Positions 1 to 13,306 of a DNA stretch of 64,000 bases are shown in pieces. Source of the stretch: Castor canadensis (lineage: Eukaryota; Chordata; Mammalia; Rodentia; Castoridae); contig NC_133390.1 in the NCBI RefSeq assembly GCF_047511655.1, positions 89,845,583 through 89,909,582 on the forward strand. Direction: 5' to 3'. A program made the translations under genes and the position numbers. The stretch's first letter is position 1; each line of letters opens with the position of its first letter. The notes beneath the pieces were generated by a model. That model saw only the letters and a program-made list of their open reading frames with translations, was not told where the DNA came from and ran no database searches.

Positions 1-62
1 AAATTTGCCATACTCCTGTCTCAGGCTCCTGAGTAGCAGGGTTTACTGGTATGTGCCACCAC
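1..62 (-). repeat. B1 SINE fragment, cut by the window edge
   Basis: CTCAGGCTCCTGAGTAGCAG and ACTGGTATGTGCCACCAC are the inverted left part of a B1. Confidence 0.6.
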
Positions 63-99
63 TCTTGGACTCAAATTTTTATTATTTGCAAGTATTACC

Positions 100-209
100 T
101 TAAAAATTAACTAAAATTCAGTTGTGAAAACACTCCAAGTTCAATAACCAGAAATAGTAATAAAAGTTGAAGATTATTGCTGCATTGCTATAACAATGCA
201 TACCAACTT
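100..209. repeat. 110-bp duplicate, copy 1
   Basis: Begins TTAAAAATTAACTAAAATTC and ends ATGCATACCAACTT. The same sequence recurs at 1257-1365 in the same direction with about five differences. It does not look like any SINE I know. Confidence 0.9.
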
Positions 210-756
210 ATTTGTATAATTATACAGGTTAAAATTATAGAGAATGATACTTACTCAGCCCATCAAAGTAATCAGTCAAAGATGCTTCTAGCAGCCAGAG
301 GCTACTAGTCTAGAGGCTCCAATCACCAAAGGTCCCACTCCAAACTTCCCAGAGGGCTGAGGAGATGTCACACCTAAAATCCATTTCTGCAAACCACATT
401 GCCAGTGACATACCAGATGGAAAGCTATAATCACAACAGGGCAAGTAGAAACTATCCAAACATAGAGCAAAGATGCTTATACAAATCTTAAAATTAACAT
501 TAGTACTATTATAGCTTATTGCTTAACATACAATGCTTATATGGTATTATTGCAATTGAGTAAACAAGATGCATTTTGACATGACTGGAGAGACATGCAA
601 TTTAAATAGCTATGTTTGGGATTGACTATAGGATTTTGCTACTATTTTCAAAATGTCTCTAATAATGTTACATTTTATAATATTAAAAGTTATCAAGGAA
701 AAAATGTTAGTAAAAGAAACTTCACTGTATTAAGACAATGTTCTAAAACAACTTAG

Positions 757-893
757 AGTGGGGCATGGTGGCACATACCTGTAATCCCCAGCACTAGAGA
801 GGCTGAGGCTAAAGGATGTTTTGATCCCAGGAGTTTAAGACCAGCCTGGGCCACATAGAAAGACCCTGTTTCAAATAAAATAATGCAAAAGAT
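757..893 (+). repeat. B1 SINE
   Basis: GCATGGTGGCACATACCTGT, AGGCTGAGGC and AAGACCAGCCTGGGCCACAT show a near full-length B1. Confidence 0.85.
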
Positions 894-1256
894 ATTTGGG
901 AAAAAATTCTGGCTCAACTACTGAAAACGTTAAACTTAATTTTTCTACATAAAACATTATAACTGGACTATTTTTGCTACCAGGCCAATTTCTGCACATG
1001 AATCTCAATCAGTAAGCAAGAGTGCAGTAATGATGGGTAAGTAACTTTAACTTCCAACATAAATTCAAAGTCTTAACAGAGATTTCAGAAGACATGAAGA
1101 TTAGGAGCTGACTTTTGCTGACTAAGGCTACCACATCAGTCTACTCCTCCAATGATGCTCAGTGTAGAGCCCCAGCTCAATAGCCTGGCTTTCCAGGGCT
1201 CCCCTCATCTGACATTCATCAGCCCTTCAGACTTTACCTCTCACTCCAAACTTAAG

Positions 1257-1365
1257 TTAAAAATTAACTAAAATTCAGTTGTGAAAACACTCCACGTTCA
1301 ATAACCAGAAATAGTAATAAAAGTTAAGATTATTGCTTCATTGCTGTAGCAATGCATACCAACTT
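1257..1365. repeat. 110-bp duplicate, copy 2
   Basis: Same-direction copy of 100-209, about 95% identical by eye. The flanks of the two copies are unlike each other. Confidence 0.9.
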
Positions 1366-3215
1366 TCTGTCCATTAAGGGGAAATAAACTTGTCTCCTAG
1401 CCTCATCTGAAAGCTCTCCCCTCTCATCTCTATCTTCTCAATCCTTTCAAGACTTGATATTGTTTCCATTAAGCCCTTTCTGACTGCCCTAACCCTCAAA
1501 GATCCATCTTTAAAAATTATAGCCCCTATTGCCGTACTCATTATTGGACACTTCTTTATGACATCTCTTGTATTGTTATTTAATTAGTCTTGGTTCCATG
1601 TCTTATACCTCTATATAGAGAGTAAACCTTCTGAAATAAGTTGTGTTTCTTAGTATCCTTGCCCATTATGGAAGCTCAATGTCTGTGGGGTATTGGCCAC
1701 CTAGAATGGCCTTATTTTAGGCACTCAATAAATACCTACCAAGTGAATGAGTCACATCAGTTGTAATAAATAAGTTTTGCAGTCTGCTTTGTGTCTTTTT
1801 GGTAAAATTCATTGCCACACAAATGTTATTCCAAGAATTGACAGAGGTTGCATTAAATTTGATATGAATGTTAGTTATGATGACTACTGCCAAAAGGGAG
1901 AATTAGGAAAATGCACAGGGAAAAAATATATATAATTATTTCAACTAATGAAATAACTCTTGACCTCAAATGACTTCCAAAAAGGTGCATCTATGGTGAG
2001 ACTTGTGAGGGAGGCTTATCCATGCAATTTTCTATCATGGCAGATAACCTTTGTAAGGAAACACTGCTTACTAAGTGTGAAACAATAGGGCACTGGGTAA
2101 GAATTTTTCTCTCAGAGACAGTTCTGTGTAGCCATGAAGATCATGTAGTATAAGAATATTCATTGATATGGAAAGATGATGCAAACTTCAAAAGTAGGCT
2201 ATAAAGGAGCATATACATTACTATTCCTTCTAAGTACATGTGCACATACACGTATACATATTCATAACAGACAAAGACTAGATTGTAATAAGCTAACAAT
2301 TATCTCTGGATGACAATTTCTTTTTCTTTGTGCTTTTCTGTATTATTTTAATACAGAAAATTGTAAAAAATACTAAAAATATTTTGCACTAAGCATCTTT
2401 TTGTAAATAAAGAAGAAATGTTAAGTTTTTATAGTACTACTGATTACATCAGTTTTCACTTTTACCACTCTTACTTAACCCTTTCACTACCTATAAAAAA
2501 GTAAGCAGGTTTCTGCTGCTAAATCCATAGGCAATCTTCCTAACTGGAAGATAAATTCCTACTTCAGTAAGCAAAATCCTTGAGCAGCTCTTAGCATCAG
2601 AATGAGGTAAACTGTTATTCAGTTTACCACGAAATATGATGCCTGTTCACCTTTTTGAGTCTCACGATGTGTAACATTGTAACACTCCCCCACAGTCCTT
2701 CCAGGAGCATGACTCATAAAATACTCATAGAGGCAGGCAGATTGTTTTTCAGGCCAATCTGACAAACACCATCCCTCCTCATGCCTACCACCACTTCCAT
2801 GCACACACAAGGAGACATACCCTCCACTCTAGTGTAGAGAAGCTCAGTGTGAGCACTGTAATGAAATACTATCCATTGGGTCAAAGGTCTCGTTTCATAT
2901 TTCCCAGTAAATGGGTCAAAGCAAGTTACTTAAATATGATACTACTGCCTCAAAATCCAAAGCGCACTAAAGATACGTCTCATTCTTTATGGTAGGGAGC
3001 TCAAGATGAAAACCTTATCCTTTACTTTTTTAGGTGATTAAACTCCCCCCTGCCCTGGGAAATTTAGCTGGGATAGCAGGTCCCTGTATTTCCTGAGACT
3101 ACATCTCCCATCTCTGTCATGGTCACCCGGCATTTCCTGTTTTCCAGGTTCCATCAGCATGTATCATTATTATTAGAGATTAGTGTCATGTCATATATAT
3201 TTTGATGGTAAGATC

Positions 3216-3429
3216 AAGAATTGTCAAATTATAGTCCATGGGCCTAATTCAGTCTGCTGCCTGCCTTTGTAAATAAAGTTTTGTTAGAATACAGCCACAT
3301 TCATCCATCTACACGTTCTCTAAAGCTGTTTTTGTGCTAAATAACAAAGTAGTTATTACAGAAACTTCAAGGACTAAAGAACAAAATATTTATTATCTGA
3401 CCATTCACAGAAAATTTTGCCAATCCCTG
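3216..3429 (+). mobile_element. Non-autonomous hAT (Charlie/MER-type) DNA transposon relic
   Basis: Contains GTAAATAAAGTTTTGTTAGA and TATTTATTATCTGACCATT, hallmarks of an abundant mammalian hAT family. Ends are an imperfect inverted repeat (AATTGTCAAAT at left, ATTTTGCCAATCCCTG at right), with near-identical GTAAGATC / GTCAAGAT flanks. Confidence 0.65.
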
Positions 3430-5814
3430 GTCAAGATCCCTGCAGTCTCCATGTTGTGATTCAGAGTCAGAAACTTGGCAGGATCTTGAATAAGGGAGTA
3501 AAGTTGTGTTACTAATCCTTAAGTTTATCCTAATGGAGAAAATGTGTTCACCAAACCAGTAGCTGCAAACTGAACCCCAGGAGATACATCAGTTTGCCTC
3601 AGTGAGATCATCTCTGAAATATCATCTAAGCTAAAATCACTACTTTGTTAACTTTACCATGATCCATCATCATTCTCCAGCCTATTTAAAGCCAGGACAT
3701 AGAATGGGAGTGTGGTGGTAATCAACAAAGTCTACTTCTTTGTCCTTCATAATGACACAAATCCCTGCAGTCTTGCTCCACATTTCAGTTTCGTCAGGGA
3801 GGGGGAACATCAGTTCATCTTCTTGGTCCTTTCCACTACAGTAACTATTATTCTACAGGTCAGAGAGCCAAGGTATAGATTCTGGAGTTTCCCAAGGGTC
3901 TGTACTTCAATAATACTTTCAGGAACTGAGATGCTACATGAGCTTAGAATCCTACTGGGTCTACCAAGAGGGAATAGGGGTCAGAGCCCCTATATCCCTA
4001 GCCCCCACTAAACCTCTGTTCTGGCAGTTAGGAGTCTGTCCAACAGACTCCAGTTTTGCTCAGAGCCAGTTTCAGGCTATGTCTAAAAGTTCTAGAGAGC
4101 ACAGTTCCTAGGGGAGAAGCTGCAGAGCATGGTAACATGAGGGTTCACACTGTCCTCAAGAAGCCCACTGTTTCACTTCCTCAAGAAACCCAGCATCCCC
4201 TTCAACCAAGGAACTCTGGGGATGCCAGCTGCCTCCTGTCCTGTCTGTGCTCGTGATTTTTGAGTGTGGGGTTTGATTCAGGCCTCTGCTAGCTAACCTT
4301 GGAGTTGGTGGAATTCTTAGAGGAGTACCCACTGTATACATTCCCTGGAGACGTGTGACCAATCACAGCCAGAGTTATCTGTGGATTAAAGCCTAAGATC
4401 TGTTAATCATGTTTTGACTGCTGCCTCTCACCATAACCATGCTGACTTTGCTACTGGCAGTAAATCACTACCACTCAGGATGCCCACCCAGGACTCCTCC
4501 CATCCCTACAGGGATCAGAAAACCTCGTTCACCAGAAACTCCTGTCATCAGCATTCTGAGACACTTTGAACAATTAGTAAATTGCCTTTAAAAGACTCTG
4601 GGTCCCATTGGAATCATAGCTGATAGATTAAATTCAGCATCCTGTCTCTGAGTCCCTTCCCCTATGCTATGCCAAGAGACTTCTAGCTCTTGTCATCATC
4701 TAGCATGAGCCAGCATTTGGTCCAAATTTGGACTGAGCAGTTCAGATTTGCACACTAATGCAGTCTATACAAAATGTCTACAGAGTGAATCCATATCAAC
4801 CAAGTTGGCCTGGTACAAATGCTTGTTTCTCCCTCCTTGGTCAAATTTCCTCAAAATCTATCCCTACAAACGTGGCCCCATTTTGAAGAATTTGTTGGTT
4901 CCTGTGATTCCTTTAAATATATCTGCTAGACTTATTCCACTTTGATTCTGTATTTTATCCTTTGAGACTACATTGAGATACCAGAGAAAATGGTTATCAG
5001 TAGAAAAAGATGAAAGGGTTGTACAGTGGGGAAAAGTCTAACTTGTTCCTGGAAGAGAGATTTGGATTCATTAGAGAAGGAAAGCATCTGAGTACACATT
5101 CAGAGTAGTTTCGGAATTTGGCACTTTCCAAGTTCCCCTACATATTCCTGGATTTCTCTATTTTGATTATGAGACTGCTGTTCTTTTCTCATCTATGCCA
5201 TAACTTGTACATAAATGTAAGTAAGTGAAATAGCACTTTTTATCAGTAGCATCTACTTTTCAAGGATCTGACTCAATAACTACAGAGAGCAAGTAATTCT
5301 TTTATCACGGTCTACATAAATATTCTGGGATTCTTCCTATTCTTGAAGAATTTAAAGATTTGAGCATATTCATCCCTTCAATCAAATCATCTAATGTCCT
5401 TTAAAAGCGAGTCCTGACATTTCCCTTTCTGACCCTTTCACCCCAAGACTAAGACAATGAACACATTTCTCCAGAGATTTATGGTTCTGAGCATATAATC
5501 TCAGACAACACAGGTACTAACTTCATTGATGTATTTCACATCGGAGTTTTATGGTCTGCAACTTTCTATCTTGAAATCTGAGTGGAAGTCTCACTGATGT
5601 CTATTCATTTTGGAACTGAAACACAATTCCAAATATACCTTATTTCAAATGTATGGTGCTTTGTCACACATTCTCTGAAACCAGAAGGTTAAAATGCTAC
5701 TGTTGTAAGCAATAGAATCTGACTAAGATAAGCAATAAGAAAAAATGTTGTGGAAGACTGAAGGATGACTTCCAGTTCTGATGGATAGGCTACAGTATCA
5801 GAAACCAAGTATCA

Positions 5815-5940
5815 GCCAGGTGTGGTGACACATGCTTGTAATCCCAGCATTTGGGAAGCTAATACAGGTCAGTGTGGGTTATGTAGTGAGATCCTGAACA
5901 GACAGGAGAAAAAGAGAGAAAGAGAGAGAGAGAGAAATCA
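5815..5940 (+). repeat. Truncated B1 SINE followed by (GA)n
   Basis: GCCAGGTGTGGTGACACATG then a degenerate B1 body lacking its middle, running into a GAGA tract at 5905-5934. Confidence 0.7.
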
Positions 5941-6714
5941 AATCACAGATTATCACAGTGTCCACATACAGATTTTCCTTCCAGACACTGCCACTAGTGG
6001 ATGCAACAATAATTTCCTTCCATCCATGTACAGTCCTACTCTAGATTTAGGTTTCTAGAAAGCAATCTGTTTGACTGACCCTATGATTGGGAAGGGGCCA
6101 TTTGACAAAGAAGAAATGCTGATGAGACCATAAGCAAGTTAATAAGTAAGTACTACATCTACCTTGAAGAATTTTATGAGCATAGGGAATTTTTAAAAGG
6201 CACTTAATGGTTTCCCTGGAATATGCTAAAAAGAATGAGAATACTTAGCACATTTCAAGCAATCTTCTATGTACTTTACCAACATTTCCAATCCTTGTAA
6301 CATCCATGTAACTTTTTTTGAGCAACTGTATATGTAGAAGCACGACTTAGGCCTGCAGATACAAAGGTATATTAAAATGGTTTCTCCCCTCAAATGACTT
6401 GCAGTCTACTTAGGGGGACAAAGTGCATAATAAAACATTTTTTAAAATATGTCCTTATGTCTACTGAGTGACACAGATAATAAGTATGTGTGACAAATAT
6501 TCTGAAAAATGTGAGGAAAGTAAATTTAGAAAAGTGGAATGATTGAAGGAGAATATTCCAATTGGGATTCATCATGAGCAAAAGTATGAAAGCAAGACTG
6601 TTCATGATGTGATCAATGAGTATTGAGTAAATCAAGGTGGTTAGAGGTACATACAGAGTAAAGTAGTTCTCCAACTAACTTGCAGTTAGTCCCTTAAAGA
6701 GAGGAATAAAGCTT

Positions 6715-7165
6715 CCCCAAAAGCTATCTGTGCCCTAATCCCTAGAACCTATTTATATTAGCTGATATGGCAAAGAAATGTCTGTCCTTGGCATGTGTGA
6801 TTTAATTAAAGACTTTGAGATGTGAGGAATTATCTTAGATTATCTGAGTAGGTCCTAGATATAAGCATAAGTGTTCTTATACGAGAGATGAAGAGAAAGA
6901 GCTGGCATACATAGAAAAAGGAATGTCAATATTACCATGAAGGCAAAGGCTGAAGTGATGCAGCTACAAACCAAGGAAGACTGATAGTCACCAGAAGCTG
7001 AAAGGCAAGAACAGGTTCTCCTCTACAGCCTCAGGAAGGAACAGCCCTTGGCAGCACCATGATCTTGGCTCAGTGACAATGAATTCAGATTTTGCCTCTA
7101 GAACTGTGAGAGAATAAATTTCTGTTGTTCTAAACTACCATATTTGTAACCATGCATGACAACAC
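6715..7165 (+). repeat. Old MaLR-type (MLT1-like) LTR
   Basis: Recognisable stretches: CCCTAATCCCTAGAACCT, GTGTTCTTATACGAGAGA, and CTCTAGAACTGTGAGAGAAT followed by AAATTTCTGTTGTTCTAA. These are the conserved parts of the mammalian MaLR LTRs. Highly diverged, edges approximate. Confidence 0.6.
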
Positions 7166-8259
7166 TATAGGACATAAATACAAAATTACCTTTCTACTTC
7201 TCATCTCCTAAGAACTTTGCTTTCCTCTACACAGCACCTGTTACAACTCCTGCCTCCCAATATCTCAAACCTGACAACAATGCTACTTAATAGCAAGTAT
7301 ACAAGACCACAAATTTTTATTTTTATTTTATTGTTTCTACCTAAGAACAATATGCCATAAACAATGTACACATGATTAATCAACTGCATTACACAGATAA
7401 AAGCTAGCACCCTGAGGAATGCACAAAGTAAATATAAAGGGTAGGCTGATGTATCAAGAATTGAGCATCCAGAAAGTATATCACGAAAAAGAATGTGACC
7501 CTGCAGGCAGATTAAAGCAGGACAAGCTGCACCGAACCCACGCACAGTGGGATCACCGCCTCTCCGGCGGTGCCGGATCCACGACCACCGGACCCCGGAC
7601 CCCGGACCAGCCTGCCCACAGCTTGGAGCCCGTCCCACAGCTGATGGGATGCCCGCCCCTCCCCTAGCGCATCGCTCTTCAGGCCCGGCTGAGCCCCAGG
7701 TGGGATGACATGCCTCCCGCTCCTCGGACTCTATGCCCATCAGGCCCTGCAGGGTGTGGGATGACTGGAGCTCCGCCCTGCTGGGACAGGCACCAGCCTG
7801 GAATGAGACAGGTGCATCCACCAGCCCTCCAGGAATCCTGCACCTCGTGGGGGAGCCAGCCCCAGCTCTACAGGCTTCCCAGATAATTGCTCCACCAGGC
7901 TCCCACTCCTGCCGCCACTAGAGGTCTCCAAGTGACACACACACAGACTGGACTGGACACTAAAGAAGTAAAAACAACTAAGCCTGCAATCCTATTGTTC
8001 CAGAACTGGTGATTTTTTTTCTTTTTCTTTTTTTCCTTTTTTCTCCCTTCTTTAAGGGTTTGGCAGCCTGGTTTACTGTTTGATCACCCATCATCTCTCC
8101 CATTTTTTTTCTTTTTTTTCTCTCTTCTCTCTTTCTTTTACCTTTCCTTCTCTTTCTCTTTTTTATCCTTCTCTCATGATTTTGTTAGAATTAATAGTGT
8201 AACCCAGCTAATACTAAATTACACATAGTCCAGGGACAGAAACAGAACCAAGTGTAAAT

Positions 8260-9447
8260 ATGGGAAGAAGAAAAAGGGATGGAGACTATTTTCCCCCCCA
8301 AAATAAAGTAGTAAAGGATTTAGAGCAAAATGAAGAAAACAGATACCCAGATCCAGACTCCAACCAAGCACAGATAAACTATACCAAGGAACCCAACAAA
8401 GATCACAAAAACACCATGAAAGAAGAAATTCTTTCATGAGAATTTCAGAGATGCTACTACACATGGTCAACCAAAACATACAGGAGGCACTCAAGAAATT
8501 CCAAGACAAGAAAACTAAAGAATATGAGAAAACACAGAAACAAATAAATGAAATCATAGGTGCCCTAAACAAACACCAAACTGAAACAAAGATCACCATA
8601 AACAGAGAGATAAATGAATTAAGGGAAAAATTGACAATATTAAAGAAGAAATAACCCATGATATGGAAAACATCAGAAAAAAAATGAAACAAAAATACAA
8701 AACAAAATGCAAGGCCATTCCAGCAGAATAGAACAAACAGAAGACAGAATCTCAGAACTTAAAGATGAAATGGCAATTAAAGGAAAAATTGGAGAACTAT
8801 TAGTTAAACAACTCAAGACCTGTGAAAAGAAAATGCAAGAACTCACTGACTCCATCAAAAGACCAAACCTGAGAATCATGGCCATTGAAGAAGGAGAAGA
8901 GGTACAAGCAAAAGGAATGAGTAATATATTCAACAAAATAATAACAGAAAATTTCCCAAATCTAGAGAAAACTATGCCCATTCAGGTTCAGGAAGCCTCC
9001 AGAATACTGAACAGACCTGACCAAAATAGAACTACCCCATGACATATTATCATTAAAACAACAAGTTCAGAGACTAGAGAAAGAATATTGAAGGCTATAA
9101 GAGAGAAAAAACAAATAACCTACAAAGGCAAACGCATCAAAATCAAAGCAGACTTCTCAACAGAAACATTAAAAGCAAGAAGAGCATGGGGTGAGATCTT
9201 CCAAGCACTGAATGAAAATAACTTCAATACTACAATACTTTACTCAGAAAAACTATCATTCAAAATAGATGGAACAATAAAAGTCTTCCATGATAGGCAG
9301 AAACTAAAACAATATATGACCACCAAGCCACCACTACAAAAGATTCTTCAAGGAATTCTGCACACAGATAATGAAAGCAAACAAAACCATGAAAGGGCAG
9401 GCAGTACCAAACCACAGGAGAAGAAAAGGCAAGAAAGTAAAGAGTAA
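8260..9447 (+). pseudogene. L1 ORF1 (RNA-binding protein), frameshifted
   Basis: ORF1p is the trimeric RNA-binding chaperone of the L1 ribonucleoprotein. The frame opens MGRRKRDGDYFPPQNK at 8260, leaves frame near 8437 by a one-base change, continues in the next frame through a coiled-coil region rich in K, E and Q (to about 8650), and returns to the first frame at 8707. The RNA-recognition and C-terminal parts follow (QITYKGKRIKIKADFSTETL, then KIDGTIKVFHDRQKLKQYM). There is a stop near 9040 between these parts. At least three disabling changes; not translated as one protein. Confidence 0.85.
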
Positions 9448-9497
9448 CATTGATTCAGCTACACATAATCAAACCCTTAATCAACAAAGACAACTAC

Positions 9498-12400
9498 ATG
9501 ACAGGGATCACCACGTACTTATCAGTACTAACACTGAATGTTAGTGAACTAAATTCCCCCATCAAAAGACACCAACTGGCAAACTGGATTAAAAAGGAAG
9601 ATCCAACAATCTGTCGCCTATAGGAGACCCACTTCATTGACAGAAATAAGCACTGGCTGAAAGTGAAAGGCTGGAAGAAGATTTACCAAGCCAATGGTCC
9701 CTGAAAACAGGCAGGGGTAGCAATACTTATCTCAGACAAAGTAGACTTCAAACCTACATTGATCAAATGAGATAAAGAAGGACACTCCATACTAATAAAA
9801 GGGGAAATACACCAAAAGGAAATAACAATTATCAACCTATATGCAACGTCGATGCACCCAATTTCATCAAACATATTCTGAAGGACCTAAAAACATATAT
9901 AAACTCCAACACAGTGATAGTGGAAGACCTTAATACTTCCCTATCACCAATAGATAGGTCATCCAAACAAAAAAATCAATAAATAAATCCTAGAACTAAA
10001 TCACACCATAGATCAAATGGACCTAGCTGATGTCTACAGAATATTTCATCCAACTTCTGCACAATACACATTCTTCTCAGCAACCCATGGAACCTTCTGA
10101 AAAACTGATCATATCTTAGAGCACAAAGCAAGCCTCAGCAAATATAAGAAAATAGAAATAATCCCATGCATTCTATCTGAACAAAATGAATTGAAACTAG
10201 AAATCAACAACAAAAACAGCAGTAAAAAACATGCAAACAATTGGAAGCTGAACAACACATTGCTCAATGATGAACAGGTCATCAATGAAATGAAAGAGGA
10301 AATTAAAAGTTTCCATGAAGTTAATGAAAATGAAAACATGACCTACCAGAACCTATGAGACACAGCAAAGGCAGTCCTAAGAGGAAAATTTATAGCCATG
10401 AATGAATATATTAAAAGAACAGAAAAATCTCAAATCAATGACCTAACACTACAGCTCAAACTCCTGGAAAAACAAGAAAAAGCTAATTCTAAAACAAGCA
10501 GAAGGAAAGAAATAATTAAAATAAGGGCTGAAATCAATGAAATAGAAACAAAAAAAAAAAACCATACAAAGAATCAATGAAACAAAAAGCTGCTTCTTTG
10601 AAAAAATAAATAAGATTGACAGATCCCTGGCAAACTAGACTAAAATGAAGACAGAAAAAACCCAAATAGGTAAAATCAGAAATGCAAAAGTAGAGATAAT
10701 AACAAACACCATGGAAATCCAGGAAATCATCAGAGATTACTTTGAGAGGCTATACTCTAATAAATTTGAAAATCGTGAAGAAATGGACAGATTTCTAGAA
10801 ACTTAAAACCACCCAAAACTGAACCGAGAAGATATTAATCACCTGATAGATCTATAACACAAAAAGAAATTGAAGCAGCAATCAAGAGTCTCCCCAAAAA
10901 GAAAAGTCCAGGGCCTGATAAATTCACTGCTGAATTCTACCAGATATTTAAAGAAGAACTAATAACAACTCTCCTCAAACTGTTCCGTGAAATAGAAAGG
11001 GAAGGAACACTGCCTAACTCATTTTATGAAGCAATATTACTCTCATCCCAAACCCAGACAAAGACACCTCCAAAAAGGAGAACTATAGGCCAATTTCCTT
11101 AATGAATATTGATGCAAAAATCCTTAATAAAATAATGGCAAACCGAATCCAACAACACATCAGAAAGATCATATACCATGACCAAGTCAGCTTCACCCCA
11201 GGGATGCAGGGGTGGTTCAACATACACATATCTATAAATGTAATACAGCACATCAATAGAAACAAAGACAAAAACCACTTGATCATCTCAACAGATGCAG
11301 AAAAAGCCTTCGACAAGATCCAACACCACTTCATGATAAAAGCTCTAAGAAAACTAGGAATAGAAAGAATGTGCCTCAACATTGTAAAGGCTATATATGA
11401 CAAACCTACAGCCAACATCATACCTGATGGTGAAAAACTGAAATCATTTCCCCTAATCAGGAATGAGACAAGGGTGCCCACTATCCCCACTTCTATTCAA
11501 CATAGTACTGGAATTTCTAGCCAGAGCAATTAGGCAAGAAGAAGAAATAAAAGGAATACAAATAGGTAAAGAAACTGTCAAAATATCCTTATTTGCAGAT
11601 GATATGATCCTATACCTTAAAGACCCAAAAAACTCTACTCAAAAACTCTTACCATAAACAGCTACAGTAAGGTGGCAGGATACAAAGTTAACCTACAAAA
11701 ATCATCAGCTTTTCTATATACCAACAATGAACAAACTGAGAAGGAATATATGGAAACAATTCCATTCACAATAGCCCCCCAAAAAAATCAAATACCTAGG
11801 AGTAAATTTAACAAAAGATGTGAATGAACTCTACAAGGAGAATTACAAACTCCTGAAGAAAGAGATCGAGGAAGACTACAGAAGATGGAAAAGTCTCCCG
11901 TGCTCATGGATCGGTAGAATCAACATAGCAAAAATGGCTATACTACCAAAAGCAATCTACATGTTGAATGCAATTCCCATCAAAATCCCAATGACATTCA
12001 TCACAGAGATTGAAAAATCTACCCTAAAGTTCATTTGGAAACACAAGAGACCATCAATAGCCAAGGCAATACTCAGCAAAAAAAGCAATGCAGGAGGTAT
12101 CACAATACCCGACTTCAAACTATATTACAAAGCAATAGCAATAAAAACAGCATGGTACTGGCATAAAAACAGCCATGAAGACCAATGGAACAGAATAGAA
12201 GATCTAGATATGAATCCACACAACTATACCCACCTCATTTTTGTCAAAGTTACCAAAAACAGCCTCTTCAACAAATGTTGCTGGGAAAAGTGGTTATCCA
12301 TCTGCAAGAAACTGAAACTAGGTCCATGTCTATCACCCTGTACTAGTATCAACTCAAAATGGATCAAGGACCTAAATATCAGAACTGAAATTCTGAAGTT

Positions 12401-13306
12401 ACTACAGGAAAGAGCAGGAAACACTCTGGAACTAATAGGTATAGGCAAGAACTTCCTCAATAGAACCCCAGCAGCCCAGCAACTGGATGGGTTTCTGGAT
12501 GGACAAATGGGACTTCATAAAATTAAAAAGCTTTTGCACAACAAAAGAAATGGTCTCTAAACTGAAAAGACCACCCACAGAGTGGGAGAAAATATTTGCC
12601 AGTTATACATCATACAAGGAACTGATAACCAGAATATCCAGGGAACTTAAGAAACTAAACTCTCCTAAAATCAATGAACCAATTAAAAAATGGGCAACTG
12701 AACTAAACAGAACTTTTTCAAAAGAAGAAATTCAAATGGCAAAAAAGCACCTGAGAAAATGCTCACCATCTCTAGCCATAAAGGAAATGCTAATCAAAAC
12801 CACACTAAGATTCCACCTCACCCCTGTTAGAATAGCTATCATCAAAAACACCACCAACAACGTGTGTTGGTGAGGATGTGGGGAAGAAGGAACCCTAATC
12901 CACTGCTGGTGGGAATGCAAGCTTGTGCAACCACTCTAGAAAAAAAATTGGAGACTTACTAAAAATCTAAACATAGAACCTGCCATATGATCCAGCAATC
13001 CCACTCCTGGGGATATACCCAAAGGAATGCAACACAGGTTACTCCAGAGGCACCTGCACACCCATGTTTATTGCGGCACTATTCACAATAGCCAAGTTAT
13101 GGAAACAACCAAGATGCCCCACTATTGATGAATGGATCAAGAAAATGTGGTACTTGCACACAATGGAATTTTACTCAGCCATGAAGAAGAATGAAATCTT
13201 ATCATTTGCAGGTAAATGGATGGAACTAGAGAACATCATTCTGAGCGAGGTCAGCCAAGCTCAGAAGACCAAAAATCGTATGTTCTCCCTCATATGCGGA
13301 CTTTAG
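9498..13306 (+). pseudogene. L1 ORF2 (endonuclease / reverse transcriptase), many breaks
   Basis: Starts MTGITTYLSVLTLNVSELNS, the usual N-terminal endonuclease strand, with stops within the first 50 codons. The endonuclease runs to about 10200. Reverse transcriptase blocks are recognisable: [12 protein letters not shown] near 10910, MQGWFNI at 11205, [12 protein letters not shown] at 11290, [12 protein letters not shown] at 11466 and the catalytic FADDMILYL at 11595-11621. The Cys-rich C-terminal part is at 12780-13060 and the end RMFSLICGL at 13306. Frames change repeatedly (for example around 10560, 11460, 11660, 12490), so the copy is dead, but length is close to the intact 1,275-codon form. 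Confidence 0.88.

Larger units (their letters stand above)
1..6714. other. Left intergenic region without a gene
   Basis: AT-rich DNA with scattered stops in all frames and no splice-flanked coding run that I recognise. Besides the repeats listed separately (B1 at 1-62, 757-893 and 5815-5940, the 110-bp duplicates, a hAT relic at 3216-3429) I see nothing. In human the next gene on this side of NDUFB5 is USP13; none of its exons is apparent. Confidence 0.7.

Noticed and set aside
3712-4256. Plus-strand open frames of 99 and 66 codons
   Set aside because: No similarity that I recognise, no CpG island or poly(A) setting, ordinary chance length for this composition.
1-6714. Possible USP13 exons, expected on this side from human synteny
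   Set aside because: No splice-bounded conserved coding stretch was found; in human the two genes are about 25 kb apart, so the gene may begin beyond the left edge.
7201-7821. 206-codon open frame on the minus strand
   Set aside because: Lies opposite the GC-rich L1 5' UTR and its left flank, changes composition in the middle, and codes nothing recognisable.
8219-8981. Long minus-strand open frames rich in F, L and S
   Set aside because: They are the antisense shadow of the A-rich L1 ORF1 strand.
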